Assembly (NCBI GenBank): GCA_949152475.1
Contig: OX424570.1
Span: 27,834,694 to 27,898,693 of the forward strand
Direction: 5' to 3'
Origin: Terebella lapidaria
Lineage: Eukaryota > Annelida > Polychaeta > Terebellida > Terebellidae
Length of the DNA: 64,000 bases
A model generated the notes under the pieces. It did not search any database. It worked only from the letters and a program-made list of their open reading frames with translations, and was not told the DNA's origin. A program made the translations under genes and the position numbers. Positions 31,101 to 42,500 of the stretch are shown here, one piece after another. Within the stretch, counting starts at the first letter, position 1. Every line of letters starts with the position of its first letter.

Positions 31101-32230
31101 TAAGCATCTTTCTCCGTGACTGCATTTAACCGCCGGTAATCGACGCAGAACCGGGTGGTCCCATCCTTTTTCTTCACGAGGACAATCGGGGAAGCCCACG
31201 GACTGCTACTTTCTTCAATGACGTTCTTGTCTTTCATCTCCTGAATCAGACTGCTCACCAGCTCTCTCTTGTCTGGCGGAATTCGTCTGGTTGGCTGCTT
31301 AATCGGCCGGTGACTGCCCGTGTTTATCTGATGTTGTACCTCGTTGGTCTGCCCCAGTTCTCCGGCATCATTACTGAAGGTCGGCTTATTCCGAAATAGG
31401 AGGTCGGTTACTCTCTCCCGGAAATGACTCGGCACTGCATCCTGGGTCTGCTCTGCTAACTGCCGCAGCTTCTCGTACCCGCTCCAATTCCGCCCGGCCT
31501 CCGACTCCGTGGAAATCTGCACCTTCCTGCTCCGCTCCGCCAACGGCACAACACTACAACCGGCTGCTAAGGTGGTCATCGTCGCCAACTGCGCTCCTTT
31601 CTTGATGATTACCGGCTCTGCCATCACGTTGATCACTCGAACCGGGACTGTTCCTTGCTTTATCCGGGATAAAGTTCTCCCGATCAGCCAAGGTCTTTTC
31701 TCAGTAGGCTCCTGCGGCATTTCTAGTACTCCTTCTGCTTCACGGACACTCTCTGCTTGTCCTATAATCAGCTGTTCCGTTTCCGGCGGAATTTGGTAAT
31801 CTGCTACAGCGTTGATCGGAAACGGCTCCCTGGTCTGCTCGAACATGGTGAGGAACACCTCCTGGCTGCCCATCTGCATGGTCATTCGGTCGAAATTTAT
31901 GCCGGATATCCGGGAACGGATGAAATCCATTCCCAGTATTCCTTCGTCTTCACAGTCTGCAATCTCGAACGTCACGGTCTCAGCTACTCCTGCGATGTTG
32001 AGTGGGAGTTCTTTCCGGCCATGTGTCCGTATGTTACTTCCGTCAACCATTGAAAGACGAATCGGCGACCGCTTCAGCTTCATTCCGGGTTTCCGGATCC
32101 GTTCCCAGGTTTGTAGGTTGAGCATTGTGACAGTGCTGCCGGTGTCGATTATCAGCGTTACTGGCTCTCCGCATACTCTGGCTGTCACACACATGCCCAC
32201 CTCGCCCCTGGGACCGGGTCCGTGAACCAC
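28193..32230 (-). CDS. pol: Gypsy copy 2 Pol polyprotein
   Basis: A 1345-residue frame nearly identical to copy 1 Pol, with protease IIDTGSTVTML, RT YLDD, RNase H DTDASDTGLG and the integrase core MDVMGPLPK with HTDQGRNFESD. The RNase H-integrase linker has more 14-residue repeat units than copy 1 and mixes TEEAVPRKAVAVAEKA with the usual type, which accounts for the extra length. The frame overlaps gag in the -1 direction. Confidence 0.92.
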   Translation of the reverse strand: MVHGPGPRGEVGMCVTARVCGEPVTLIIDTGSTVTMLNLQTWERIRKPGMKLKRSPIRLSMVDGSNIRTHGRKELPLNIAGVAETVTFEIADCEDEGILGMDFIRSRISGINFDRMTMQMGSQEVFLTMFEQTREPFPINAVADYQIPPETEQLIIGQAESVREAEGVLEMPQEPTEKRPWLIGRTLSRIKQGTVPVRVINVMAEPVIIKKGAQLATMTTLAAGCSVVPLAERSRKVQISTESEAGRNWSGYEKLRQLAEQTQDAVPSHFRERVTDLLFRNKPTFSNDAGELGQTNEVQHQINTGSHRPIKQPTRRIPPDKRELVSSLIQEMKDKNVIEESSSPWASPIVLVKKKDGTTRFCVDYRRLNAVTEKDAYPLPRIDDTIAACADAKWFSTLDLTSGYWQVGMDEDARKKSAFCVPGGLYQFKVMSFGLCNAPGTFERLMEKVLGGLSWKTCLIYLDDIIVYSKTLEDHIRDLQEVFSKLREADLKVKPSKCKFFQPEVSFLGHIVGRDGIRTDPAKTEAVRKWRTPTNLTELRSFVGLCSYYRKFVPKFSEIAAPLNHLTEKGVQFRWQTEQEQAFAELKNRLVSAPILGYPREQGRYILDTDASDTGLGAVLSQKQGNQERVITYLSRSLTKEERRYCVTRKELLAVVFAVQKNKQYLLGRHFLLRTDHGSLTWLMNFKEPQGQVARWIELLSEFHFDIEHRPGRIHNNADALSRSPCSQCGKIDWKQAKIDAWNYGERIRQTRSEETPQPKPRKGGRRKRSRRSGGEAELTEEAVPRKAVAVAEKAASRKPVAVAVTEEAVPRKAVAVAEKAASRKPVAVAVAEKAASRKPVAVAVTEKAVPGKADAVAEQIRLAENADQDTVLGQKYRPDDLRRMQQAEPWYPLVTPLIDGSGTAGSTDFSSMSSEEKVLYGMRKTLLKVDGVVYRKWKTAEGTSRMQLITPKELRQEIFRLAHQSRTGGHLGSRRMAASIRRRYFWPAMMRDIKQWVLSCDECASRSMQNLKRSPMQKYRVGAPMERVAMDVMGPLPKSTRGNRYILVIGDYFTKWVEAYPMPNQEAVTVADIFVNQFAARYGIPMEIHTDQGRNFESDLLRNVCRILGIHKTRTTAFRPQSDGFIERFNRTLQHILSLYVSERQTNWDQLVPLAMAAYRSTPQETTGQSPNLLMLGREVNTPVELLIGRPPGESIAEVTEYGSQLRERLEAVYKAVRAKSGREMERQKKLYDRRKVDNQFQPGDRVWMAVKTRKKGKAPKLQRKWSGPKLVLSRFTDVTYEIAESETRQKVVHFDLLKPYNGVKHPRWMKRRMADSWRPTEPPKQSSVPETEPTVSESDTDSE

Positions 32231-32292
32231 CTGCCGGTTATGGGGGTGTCCTCTCTTCCGGGTCCCGGATTTCCCCTTTTCCGCGACCCGCT

Positions 32293-33585
32293 CTAGTTTT
32301 CCGGCTGCTGCTGCTGCTGTCGTGGCTGCTGCAGTTGTTGCTGCTGCTGCTGCTGCGGCTGCTGCTGCTGCTGCTGCTGCTGTTGTCGCGGCGACTGCTG
32401 TTGTTGTGGTTGACGCCGCTGCTGCTGCTGCTTCGGCTGCCTACAATCTCGGGCAAAATGCCCCTTCCGGCCACAGTTGAAGCATTCTAAATCCGCTCGG
32501 GAACTGCGCTGCTGCTGCTGCCGGCTAACCGCTTCCTTGACCTGAGTCATCAGATCCGCCAACTGCTGCTGAGTCTGCTCGGCTTGCTTCCGCAATTCGT
32601 TCACCTGCTGGCTCCACTCCGGCTCCGTGTTCAGCTGCCTCGTCCGGTGTCGCTCCGCTGGTCTGCTGTTGTCCGTTTTCATGATGCTCTCATACTCGGT
32701 AGCGAAAGCCAGGGCCTGCGACAGCGTTTCCGGGTGGCTTTTCAATACCGACAACCGCATATCTCGGTTAGTCAGGCTGTTGCAGAAATGCATCTTCATG
32801 AGCACTTCTGTTGTTGCCGGATCTGCTTTTGGGTAAGCTAGCCGCGTCTTGCTCCGTATGTCTCTGGCCAGCTCAGACAGCTCCTCCTCCGGCTGCAATT
32901 TCCGTGTCTGCAATTCCGCCTGGAAAACAAATGTTTTCTCCCCCGGACAAAACTGCTGTTTTAATGCCGCCACAACCGTATCAAAGCTGCGTCTCTGCTC
33001 CGCGGACAGATCCAGTAGTATGCTGCGGGCGTTACCTCTCAAACTGACACATAAGTTCAGCGCCTTTTCCTCTGCTGTCCAACGGTAGTACCGAGCGTAT
33101 TCAAGGAGGTGAGCCTCATACTCCGGCCACGGATCAGTTCCGTCGTATGTCATTAATCTGGCTACTCCTGCCCTTGGTGCTGGTTGTTGTACTGCTTCTG
33201 CCTGCTGCTGCTTTCCGGTTACTGCCAGGTGCTGCTGAAACACCTCCATTTGGGTCGCCAATAATCTGGTCAGGTTGTCGACTAAATTCTCTCCGCCTTC
33301 CGGGTCCGCATCCGGTTCCCGATCGCCAGCCTGGTCCGGAAAGTTAATTTCCGCCTCTGCTAACTGCTCTGCAGGCTGTACTCCTTGAGGAACCCGGAGG
33401 GGCTCTTCTGCAACTGCTTTCTGCATTTCCGGCTGCAACAGCTTCCGCTCGGCAGGACGAACTGCTTCCTTTTCCGCAACCGGCATCTGCAACGGCTCAG
33501 CTCCTACTGCTCCTACAGGCTGCTCCGTGTCCGACACGGCTGCCTTCAGCTGTTGTTCCGCCAATTTGCCCCGTCTAGTAGTCAT
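32293..33585 (-). CDS. gag: Gypsy copy 2 Gag polyprotein
   Basis: It begins at the ATG at 33585 (MTTRRGKLAEQQ) and is 430 residues long. It has the same capsid region, CFNCGRKGHFARDC knuckle and glutamine-rich tail as copy 1, with a different number of glutamines. The frame is also open a little upstream of this ATG, but that extension enters the LTR junction and is not expected to be used. Confidence 0.9.
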   Translation of the reverse strand: MTTRRGKLAEQQLKAAVSDTEQPVGAVGAEPLQMPVAEKEAVRPAERKLLQPEMQKAVAEEPLRVPQGVQPAEQLAEAEINFPDQAGDREPDADPEGGENLVDNLTRLLATQMEVFQQHLAVTGKQQQAEAVQQPAPRAGVARLMTYDGTDPWPEYEAHLLEYARYYRWTAEEKALNLCVSLRGNARSILLDLSAEQRRSFDTVVAALKQQFCPGEKTFVFQAELQTRKLQPEEELSELARDIRSKTRLAYPKADPATTEVLMKMHFCNSLTNRDMRLSVLKSHPETLSQALAFATEYESIMKTDNSRPAERHRTRQLNTEPEWSQQVNELRKQAEQTQQQLADLMTQVKEAVSRQQQQRSSRADLECFNCGRKGHFARDCRQPKQQQQRRQPQQQQSPRQQQQQQQQQPQQQQQQQLQQPRQQQQQPEN

Positions 33586-33614
33586 ACTGCAGATGATCCC
33601 TGCCACCAAAAAGT

Positions 33615-35002
33615 TGTAACGGGTTTGCACCCTTCTGTGACGTCTTGATGAACCGGTTTTCTAGGGAGGTGGGTGAGTTGTTGTTTAACCGGAGCTGAAA
33701 CGGTAAAACTCCGGGAAACTGCTACTGCTGTACGGTTGAACTCCGGCTAGAAGTCTCTAAGGTTGGTAGCGTGGTCTGGAATGGACCTCTTAACCGTTGT
33801 CCGACTGCTAATCTGCAACTGCACCTGTAAAGTAAGGATCCGGAGGCGTTTCCGTCTCCGGGTACTGCAACTGCTCCGTCGGGAAACCGCTTTACTGCAA
33901 CAGCTCCGTCGTTTTCCGTCTTACTGCAAACTACGACTGCGCCTGGAATAAAGAATCCGGGAACGTTGCCGTTTCCGAATACTGCAACCGCTCTGCCAGG
34001 TTCCGCCGCACTGCAATCTGCTCCAGTTGGCTCCGCCTCACCGCAACCTGCGACTGCACCTGAAATGGAGTATCTCGGAAGTGTTCCCACTTCCGGTTAC
34101 CGCAACCGCTCCGTCAGGTACTGCCTCTGCAACTCCGTCGTCCGGTACCGCCTCTGCAACTGCTTCGTCGTTCCCGTCTCTGCAACTGCTCCGTCCGATA
34201 CCGCCTCCGTAGTTGCTCCGTTGATTTCCACCTCCGTCTCCGTCTCCGACTCCTTCCTCGGTGATCTGGGTTCTTAGATCACCCTAAGACGTCGTTACAA
34301 CTTGGTCTTAACCGACTGTAGTCTTATCTCCCTTTACTCCGTATAACTGTCTTTTCCGGGAAACTAACTTTATTATAACTTCCAGTTCCCTAACGAACAC
34401 GGAAAAACAACTCGGTTGAAGTTTTCATGTTTATTTTCCAAGTTCACAGTCGGAAGACTTAACTGCTATCATCTGGATGACTCTATCCGGAACAAGGGAG
34501 TACTCTGCTATGGGAGAAGGGGTCTGCACAGGTCGACGTCAGGACACCAACTCCGCCGTCCGCTGTGAAGCGGGGGCTTTTATAGACCTGAGACCCATGT
34601 CACGTGACCAACCTATTGTGACGTCATAGTCCGCCAAAACACTGATATTTTCCGGATTTCTGAAAACACTCTAGAACCAATCAGTGGCTGACACGTCACC
34701 TTTTAAACCGAAAACGAGGCTGATCACATGACCTTCCGGAAATAACGTCATTACGTTTTTGTACTCCATTGTTCCGGCTCCGTGTCCGGTTCCGTCTCCG
34801 TCTCCGGATCCGTCTCCGGCTTTACCAACATCATAAATTACTAAGTTCCGAGACGGAAAACCTTTAAAACATTAACAATACGGAACCGTATGAACCTTTA
34901 AACACATATACACCCTAATAAACGGTTATTTAACCATAATATCACAAAACACTAACAGAATTACCTAGGGGAAACCTTTGGGTACGCCCCAAAACCGTTA
35001 CA
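33615..35002 (-). repeat. 5' LTR of Gypsy copy 2
   Basis: 1388 bp, copy 1 subfamily, with TGT/ACA ends. The target duplication atac follows at 35003-35006. Confidence 0.92.
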
Positions 35003-35507
35003 ATACATTGTCCTGCTATACCACAGAGTGTTGTAGGAAATGTACAGGGACGAAAGATACCGTTGTTTTCTTCTGTTAATATGTAGTTTTTTGTTGGGGG
35101 AGGGGGAGATATATTCCCGGTTCCTTGCCACCTCATTCCCGGGAATCGGGAACTCTGATATCTTGATAATTCCCGGGAATTCCCGGGAACTCCATTCCCG
35201 GGATTAAACCCTAAACAGAATTACCTAGGGGAAACTTTTGGGTATGCCCCAAAATCGTCCCGAACAGATCAATATCACATATATACAAATTGTTAACCGT
35301 TAAACTGTCCGTATAATAAAACACAACTTGTTTCCGTGATCCGGGTACTGGTATCTCTTAACTAGTTTACCGTCACTGTACCCGGATATCTTGCTTGTTC
35401 CGTTTCCCACTTTTTAACTCTTAATTATACTAGAATCCGGGAAACGGTTCTTCTTTCTTCTCCTTGCGCCGACTTGACTTGCGACGACTTGCGGCGACTT
35501 GCGACGA

Positions 35508-37394
35508 CTACTGCCCACCAGTATCACGGCGCGAACTGCTCCCCGACGGCGGACGAGGTGGAATGGTATTTGGTACCAACGGTCGTCCGAAGCTGGTTCC
35601 TCTGGCATCAACCGGAAGAAGATCGGGATCATGGAGGCTCCACTGGGGCGGGACGTAGAACCCATTCCTGAGGCGTTCGTCCCGGATGGACCAATCTGGA
35701 ATCCGGACGATCTGACCGGTCGGGACGAGACCAAACGGTGACTCTCTCTGCTCCATGATCTCCACGTAGACGCCGGAGTCTCTCATCTCGGCTGGCCCCC
35801 ACTGCTCCGGTCCCCAACGTACTGCATAGTATCTGGCATGCTCCGGGACTGCAGGTGCAAAGACGGATGCGCTCCGTCCTCCAATATTCACCGGGAAACA
35901 ATGGGACGGACACAGTTGAGTTGAAGGACCGCCAAACGGGTAGAATGTGTAAGGTGGACTCTGGGTTGGTACTCGGACTTGGCTCCTTCCGGACCGCTCA
36001 CTGGAAGACTGTCGAGGCCGGGTCTCCACCGGAGACAGGATTCCGGGTGTAGCTCTGGCTTGATCTACCAGGATACTCCTCCGGGCTCTCTGCACGTCCG
36101 CATGGCTTCGGTCAGACGCGGAAGACTCCATCCCGTCATCCCTAGCCGCTGAACTGGTTCTGCTTCCGGCTACTGCTTGAATGGTTGCCGGTAAAGTTCT
36201 CTCCGTGGATCCTCGGTTCTCCGTCTCACTGACAGCTCTGCTCCGGGTTCCGCCTTCCGCTTTGGTCTCCGGTCTGCCTCCGGATCTGCCAATGGGTCTG
36301 CTGTCCGCTCGGCTATCTGCTCTGCTATCTGTTCTGCTATCGGCTCGGCTATCTGCTCTGCTATCGGCTCGGCTATCTGCTCTGCCATCGGCTCGGCTAT
36401 CTGCTCAGCTGCTGGATCTGCTTTCTGCTCCGCCTCCGGGTCGGACAATCACGCTGCTCACTGCTCTGCCACTGCTAGTCGTTCTCGGAGGTGGGCTCCG
36501 GAAAAGGTCTTCCTCATCATCTCTGCTCTGCATTTCCGCAATGTCTGCTACTCCAACTTCTGCCGCTGCTCCGCTGGAACCTTCTTCCAACAGCCGGAAC
36601 TTGTAGTCATACACCGCCTTGCCTTTTCCCTTGACGCTGCCTCCTGAAGACTTGGGTGGGGTGTGTCGTTTCTCCTCTCGGCCACGTTCTCCGCCTCGGT
36701 CCTTGGCGCGCTCCGGGCTCTCCTTCCTATATTCCCGGCGTTGATGGCGACCGGATTTATCCGGCGAACGGCTGCGACTCCGCTTCTTTCCGCGGTCTCG
36801 ATCTGCTCCGGTACCTCGAGATGGGTCTGGGCTGTTTTTCCGGGAGGTATTCCGGGAAGAACTCCGGGTCACTGGCGGCTTAACCGGCTTCGGGTCCTCC
36901 GGGTCCTGCAACTCGTCTTCACTTGCCATGATTTTCAGCTCTGCTTCTTCTTCCGAACTACTCCCCGCCTCCGTGGACGAAACGTCGACTGCTAAGGCGG
37001 CCACCGACTGGGTACCGGAACGGTACCGGGTCCGGGACGAAACCGAACCTCCCGACTCCGACTCCGTGTCCGACAACTGATCATGCCGTGTTACCGGCTT
37101 CTTGCTTTTCCGAGGGGTCATCTTGGACCGGAGGCTTTTCTCCTCAAACTGCTCTCTGCCAACCCTTAGTCGAATCGGGTTCGCGTCCATTGTGTGTCGG
37201 GACTGCAGATGCTTCTGTGTCCCCTCTTTCCGTCTGCTCCAATGTTCACACTGCGGACAGGCGAAGACGGTGACTTCACTCGTGTGCTGCTCCGTGACAT
37301 GCCGGAGCAACGTGTGCTTGCTCTTGAACTCTAGGTTGCAGTCTCCACACCGGTGAGGGCGGGGCTTGCGGGGTGTTGTCTTTACTTTCGGCAT
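35508..37394 (-). pseudogene. Gypsy copy 3 ORF4 relic
   Basis: The N-terminal part (from 37394, MPKVKTTPRKPRP, with both C2H2 fingers and the RS-rich region) and the C-terminal conserved domain (36131-35508) are both recognisable and highly similar to copy 1. The RADS-type repeat zone between them differs in length. The gene is broken by one or two breaks. Confidence 0.8.
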
Positions 37395-37799
37395 TCTGAT
37401 TCTCTGCTTTGTGTCGATGTTGACTCAGCTACAGCAAACTGCCTTCTGCATCCGGTAACAGCTATCTGCCCCCTTTTAGTCTCTGGAAGTCACGTGACTG
37501 GCTTATCTGCTTGATGATTGGCTGCTCAGCAAACTGCAACTCCTCCTGGTGGTCTTCTTGGATAAATAATATATATATATTTTTTTTTTTTCCCGTGTTG
37601 TTGTTGCTGCTATCTGCCACCGCTCTTTCTTCTCCGTCTCCACCAAACTGCCAACCGCCTCCGTCTACCCCTACAATGCCAACCACCTCCGTCGACTGCT
37701 TCTCTGCCAACCGCCTCCGTCAACCGCTACGCTGCCAACCACCTCCGTCAACTGCTACACTTCCAACCGCCTCCGTCAACCGCTACGCTGCCATCCGCC

Positions 37800-38486
37800 T
37801 CAGGGTTCCTCCTCGTCCGCGGTGTGATACTCGGAAGTCTCCGATTCCGTGTCCGGGGTGGGAGAAGGTGGTGTATACTCCCACACCCTGATCTCTTCCT
37901 CCCAGTCTTCCGCCGGCTGAACTTCTTCGTCCGGTTCCGCTGACATCTCTCGCTCCCAGTCTTCTGGAGGTGTGTCTTCCGCTTCCCGAAGACAGCCCTG
38001 CGGTTCCGGAGCCCAACCTGGCGGGTCGATCGGTTCCGGCCGTTCGATGGGAGCGGCTGCTCCGGCATCCCAGTCTGTTCCATACGGGAGTTGATGAAGG
38101 GACGGAACAGGAACCGGAGGCTGTACCAGGGAACGATCCAGGAATCTGCGGAAGCGGTTTTGTCGGGACTTCGTAGCAATCCCTCTCCGGGCTGAGTCGA
38201 ACGTTCCGACCCGGTTCAGTGTCCATTCGTCCTGAGGAGGACGGTATTCTGCAGGGTACGTCCATCCATGCGCCTCCCGGAGATGTCTCCGTAAATCACA
38301 GGCCCGATTTCTGTAGAAGGAGCACAGGCAGCAGTAGTACTTCTGGCCCGGGCAGACGTGTCCTCTCTTGTCTCTCGCGTCCGCAAACGTCCGGTCACAC
38401 TTCTTACAGTACCGCCACAGCTCTTTCGTTCGGTTGTCCATCTCTGTCTCATTGGGGCCGCCTCCTCGCCTTTGCTGGAGCGCCAT
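37800..38486 (-). CDS. Gypsy copy 3 ORF3: divergent zinc-finger protein with acidic tail
   Basis: A 228-residue open frame from ATG at 38486 (MALQQRRGGGPNETEM). It keeps the two finger-like units (YCKKCDRTF and CCLCSFYRNRACDLRRHLRE), the RPPQDE and DWDAGAAAPI motifs and an acidic WEEEIRVWEY tail. By eye it is roughly two-thirds identical to the copy 1 protein, with a quite different N-terminus and a shorter acidic tail. Flanking gag, pol and ORF4 are about 97% identical between the same two copies. It remains open although other genes of this copy are broken. Confidence 0.72.
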   Translation of the reverse strand: MALQQRRGGGPNETEMDNRTKELWRYCKKCDRTFADARDKRGHVCPGQKYYCCLCSFYRNRACDLRRHLREAHGWTYPAEYRPPQDEWTLNRVGTFDSARRGIATKSRQNRFRRFLDRSLVQPPVPVPSLHQLPYGTDWDAGAAAPIERPEPIDPPGWAPEPQGCLREAEDTPPEDWEREMSAEPDEEVQPAEDWEEEIRVWEYTPPSPTPDTESETSEYHTADEEEP

Positions 38487-38732
38487 CCGGAAAAGCCGGG
38501 AAACAAAAGTTGTCTATCTACTGCACCGCTTTTACTGCACCGCTTCTGCACCGCTTCTGCTGCACCGCTTCTCCGGACTGGTGGTCTTCCGGGAAACACT
38601 TAGTCGTTTTTCACTGCAAAATCTGCCGCTGCCGGAAAACACTGGACTTGATTCGATTCCGCCAAACTTTGTCTGCGATGTGCACAGCTCGAGGTCTGCT
38701 CTTCAACTGCTCTCAGAGCCCGATTTCAAGGC

Positions 38733-38806
38733 CCTTTTATACTCTTTCTGCTCACGTGACTTGAAAAGTTCCACGCTGATTGGCTGCCTCAGGAGTGACG
38801 TCACAA
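38733..38806 (-). promoter_or_regulatory. Candidate ORF3 promoter in Gypsy copy 3
   Basis: On the - strand TGACGTCA, CCAAT, CACGTG and TATAAAAG follow in the same order and spacing as the copy 1 ORF3 promoter. Confidence 0.6.
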
Positions 38807-39551
38807 TTATGCAAAAACTCAACCGTTAACCGAGAGGTGTCCGTCTCCAGCTCAACCGGCTTCTCCGGGTTCTTCCGGCTCCCTTTCAACTGCTTCTCCG
38901 AGCGAAGTATCTGCAATTTTGAAGTATCTCTGCCATCAGGAGGGTTGAATAGAGTCTCAGCCAGTTGAATCTGCCTGTCAGACGAACATCTAGACTGCAA
39001 GTTGGGCGTTTCCGCCATCTGTACTGCTTCGTCAGCTGCATATCTGCTCACTGGTATTACTGCTTGTCGACACTAGAAACTGCCTACATTCTGTCCAGAA
39101 GGAGGCGCCTTCCTATCTGGGGTGATGTTTCTCCGTTTCTGTCAATCTGCAGTTGGTTTACTGTCTCTGCTAAGTAGAAACTCCGGTTGGATGTCTACAG
39201 CCGGAAAACTTTTCCGTCTGAATTCTCCGAATACGGAAGACGTGTAGCTGCTTCTCTGGAGATACTAGACCGCTAACCCAGGTTCTTCTGGACCCCTGGC
39301 CGCTACCCTGGACTGGTTGACTATGCTCTCAACCCAGTCAGAACCTCTAGGATGTCTCTATCCGGTCTCTGTACCGCTTTCCGCTCTGCTTCCTCTCTCC
39401 GCCCTGATTCCGGAACCAGCACTTGCTCACTGTTCCAACTTCTTGCGGTCGCTCTCTGCCGGAACTCAACGTTTTACCAGGGTCTCAGCTATCTCCTTCT
39501 CCCGCTCTACAGCTCACTCCGTCTTCCTATATTTCTGCGTCCTCTGCGGCT

Positions 39552-42500
39552 TTACTCCGAGTCCGTATCCGACTCAGAGACCGTCTGTTCCGACTCCGGA
39601 ACACTACTCTGCTTCGGCGGCTCCGTCTGCCTCCAGGAATCCGCCATTCTCCGCTTCATCCATCTCGGATGCTTGACACCATTATACGGTTTCAGCAAAT
39701 CGAAGTGAACCACCTTCTGCCGAGTTTCACTCTCTGCAATCTCGTAGGTCACGTCGGTAAATCTGCTCAGCACAAGCTTTGGACCGCTCCACTTCCTCTG
39801 CAACTTGTGCCTTGCCCTTCTTCCGTGTTTTGACCGCCATCCACACTCGGTCTCCTGGCTGGAACTGATTGTTGACCTTCCTCCGGTCGTACAGCTTCTT
39901 CTGCCGTTCCATCTCTCTGCCAGATTTCACTCGAACCGCCTTGTATACTGCTTCTAGTCGCTCCCGGAGCTGACTGCCATACTCTGTTACTTCTGCTGTT
40001 GATTCGCCCGGCGGCCTGCCAATCAGTAACTCTACCGGAGTGTTGACTTCTCTGCCCAGCATCAACAAATTGGGACTCTGCCCGGTTGTCTCCTGCGGGG
40101 TACTCCGGTAAGCTGCCATCGCCAACGGTACTAGCTGATCCCAGTTGGTCTGCCGCTCAGGCTCAGGCTCAGGATTTGCTGCAGCGTCCGGTTGAATCGC
40201 TCAATGAAACCGTCCGACTGAGGTCGGAAAGCGGTTGTCCGTGTCTTGTGAATCCCCAGGATTCTGCAAACATTTCTCAGCAAGTCGGACTCGAAATTTC
40301 TTCCTTGGTCGGTGTGTATCTCCATCGGGATACCGTACCGCGCTGCAAACTGGTTGACGAATATGTCGGCAACCGTCACCGCTTCCTGATTCGGCATCGG
40401 GTAAGCCTCTACCCACTTGGTGAAGTAATCACCGATTACTAAGATGTACCGGTTCCCCTGGGTGGATTTAGGTAACGGACCCATCACGTCCATTGCCACC
40501 CTCTCCATGGGCGCTCCAACCCGGTATTTCTGCATCGGAGATCGTTTCAAGTTCTGCATACTTCTTGACGCACATTCGTCACAGCTCAGCACCCACTGCT
40601 TTATGTCCCGCATCATAGCCGGCCAGAAATACCGCCTCCGAATGCTAGCCGCCATCCTTCTGCTTCCGAGGTGTCCTCCCGTCCGGCTCTGATGGGCCAG
40701 ACGGAAAATCTCCTGTCTCAGCTCCTTCGGGGTTATTAACTGCATTCGGCTGGTTCCTTCTGCCGTTTTCCATTTCCGGTAGTCTACTCCGTCGACTTTC
40801 AGCAAGGTCTTCCGCATCCCGTACAGCACTTTCTCCTCGCTGCTCATGCTGGAAAAGTCTGCACTGCCAGCTGTACCGCCCCCGTCGATCAGCGACGTCA
40901 CCAGTGGGTACCAAGGTTCTGCTTGCTGCATTCTCCGCAAATCATCTGGTCGATATTTCTGCCCCAGTACAGTATCCTGGTCCGCATTTTCCGCCAGCCT
41001 AATCTGCTCTGCAACCGCATCCGCTTTTCCTGGAACTGCCTTCTCTGTCACCGCAACCGCAACCGGCTTCCGGGACGCTGCTTTCTCCGTCACCGCAACC
41101 GCAACCAGCTTCCGGGATGCTGCTTCCTCCGTCACCGCAACCGCAACCGGCTTCCGGGACGCTGCTTCCTCCGCTACTGCAACCGCAGCCGGCCTCCGGG
41201 ACGCTGCTTTCTCCGTCACCGCAACCGGCTTCCGGGACGCTGCTTTCTCCGCTACTGCAACCGCCTTCCTTGGGACTGCTTCCTCCGTCAGTTCTGCTTC
41301 TCCGCCCGATCTCCGTGACCGCTTCCGGCGTCCCCCCCCTCCTTGGCTTGGGCTGAGGAGTTTCTTCACTTCGTGTCTGCCGGATCCTTTCTCCGTAGTT
41401 CCAGGCGTCTATCTTGGCTTGTTTCCAGTCGATTTTTCCGCATTGACTGCATGGGGATCTGGACAAGGCATCCGCGTTATTATGGATTCGCCCCGGACGA
41501 TGTTCGATGTCGAAATGAAACTCACTCAGGAGCTCAATCCACCGGGCTACCTGCCCCTGGGGCTCCTTGAAATTCATAAGCCAGATAAGGCTGCCATGAT
41601 CTGTGCGAAGAAGGAAGTGTCGTCCCAGCAAGTACTGCTTATTCTTCTGTACCGCAAACACAACCGCCAGGAGCTCCTTCCGGGTGACACAGTATCTCCG
41701 TTCTTCTTTGGTTAGGCTGCGGCTCAAGTAGGTTATCACCCGCTCCTGGTTGCCCTGCTTCTGTGACAGTACTGCTCCCAGCCCGGTGTCACTGGCGTCC
41801 GTGTCCAGGATATATCGGCCTTGCTCCCTTGGGTACCCGAGTATCGGTGCCGATACTAGGCGGTTCTTCAGCTCTGCAAATGCCTGCTCTTGCTCCGTCT
41901 GCCACCGGAACTGCACCCCTTTTTCCGTCAAGTGATTCAGCGGCGCTGCAATCTTGGAGAACTTCGGCACAAACTTCCGGTAATAGGAGCAAAGTCCCAG
42001 AAAACTGCGCAGCTCCGTCAGGTTGGTGGGTGTCCGCCACTTCCGTACTGCCTCCGTTTTTGCCGGGTCGGTGCGGATACCGTCTCTGCCGACTATGTGA
42101 CCTAGGAAAGACACCTCCGGCTGGAAGAACTTGCATTTTGACGGTTTGACTTTGAGGCCTGCCTCTCTCAGCTTGTTGAAAACCTCCTGAAGATCACGGA
42201 TGTGATCCTCCAGGGTCTTGCTGTAGACTATGATGTCGTCCAGATATATGAGGCAGGTCTTCCAGGACAATCCCCCTAGCACCTTCTCCATCAACCGCTC
42301 GAACGTACCCGGAGCATTGCACAAGCCGAAACTCATGACTTTGAACTGGTAAAAGCCGCCAGGAACACAGAAGGCCGACTTTTTCTGGGCGTCTTCATCC
42401 ATCCCGACCTGCCAGTATCCACTGGTCAGGTCGAGAGTGGAGAACCACTTGGCGTCTGCACAGGCTGCTATGGTGTCGTCTATTCTCGGCAACGGATAAG

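Larger units (their letters stand above)
24489..35002 (-). mobile_element. Ty3/Gypsy element copy 2, nested in the hAT-like element; gag and pol read whole, accessory module broken
   Basis: LTRs at 33615-35002 (5') and 24489-25874 (3') flank the internal region, with target duplication atac at 24485-24488 and 35003-35006. The LTRs differ by about five positions by eye, so it is young and younger than copy 3. It belongs to the copy 1 LTR subfamily. Gag and pol are open. The accessory region is incomplete: little of ORF3 and only part of ORF4 remain. Confidence 0.93.
23952..35213. mobile_element. hAT-like non-autonomous DNA transposon (about 0.75 kb), split by Gypsy copy 2
   Basis: The outer parts 23952-24488 and 35003-35213 form one element with inverted ends TAGGGTTTAAT and ATTAAACCCTA, flanked by an exact 8-bp target duplication aacagaat (23944-23951 and 35214-35221) in the LTR of copy 3. 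An 8-bp duplication with TAGGG-type ends fits the hAT superfamily. The subterminal DNA is rich in repeats of ggaaccgggaa and cccgggaatt on both sides. No transposase was recognised. It depends on a relative for movement, if it is hAT at all. Confidence 0.8.
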
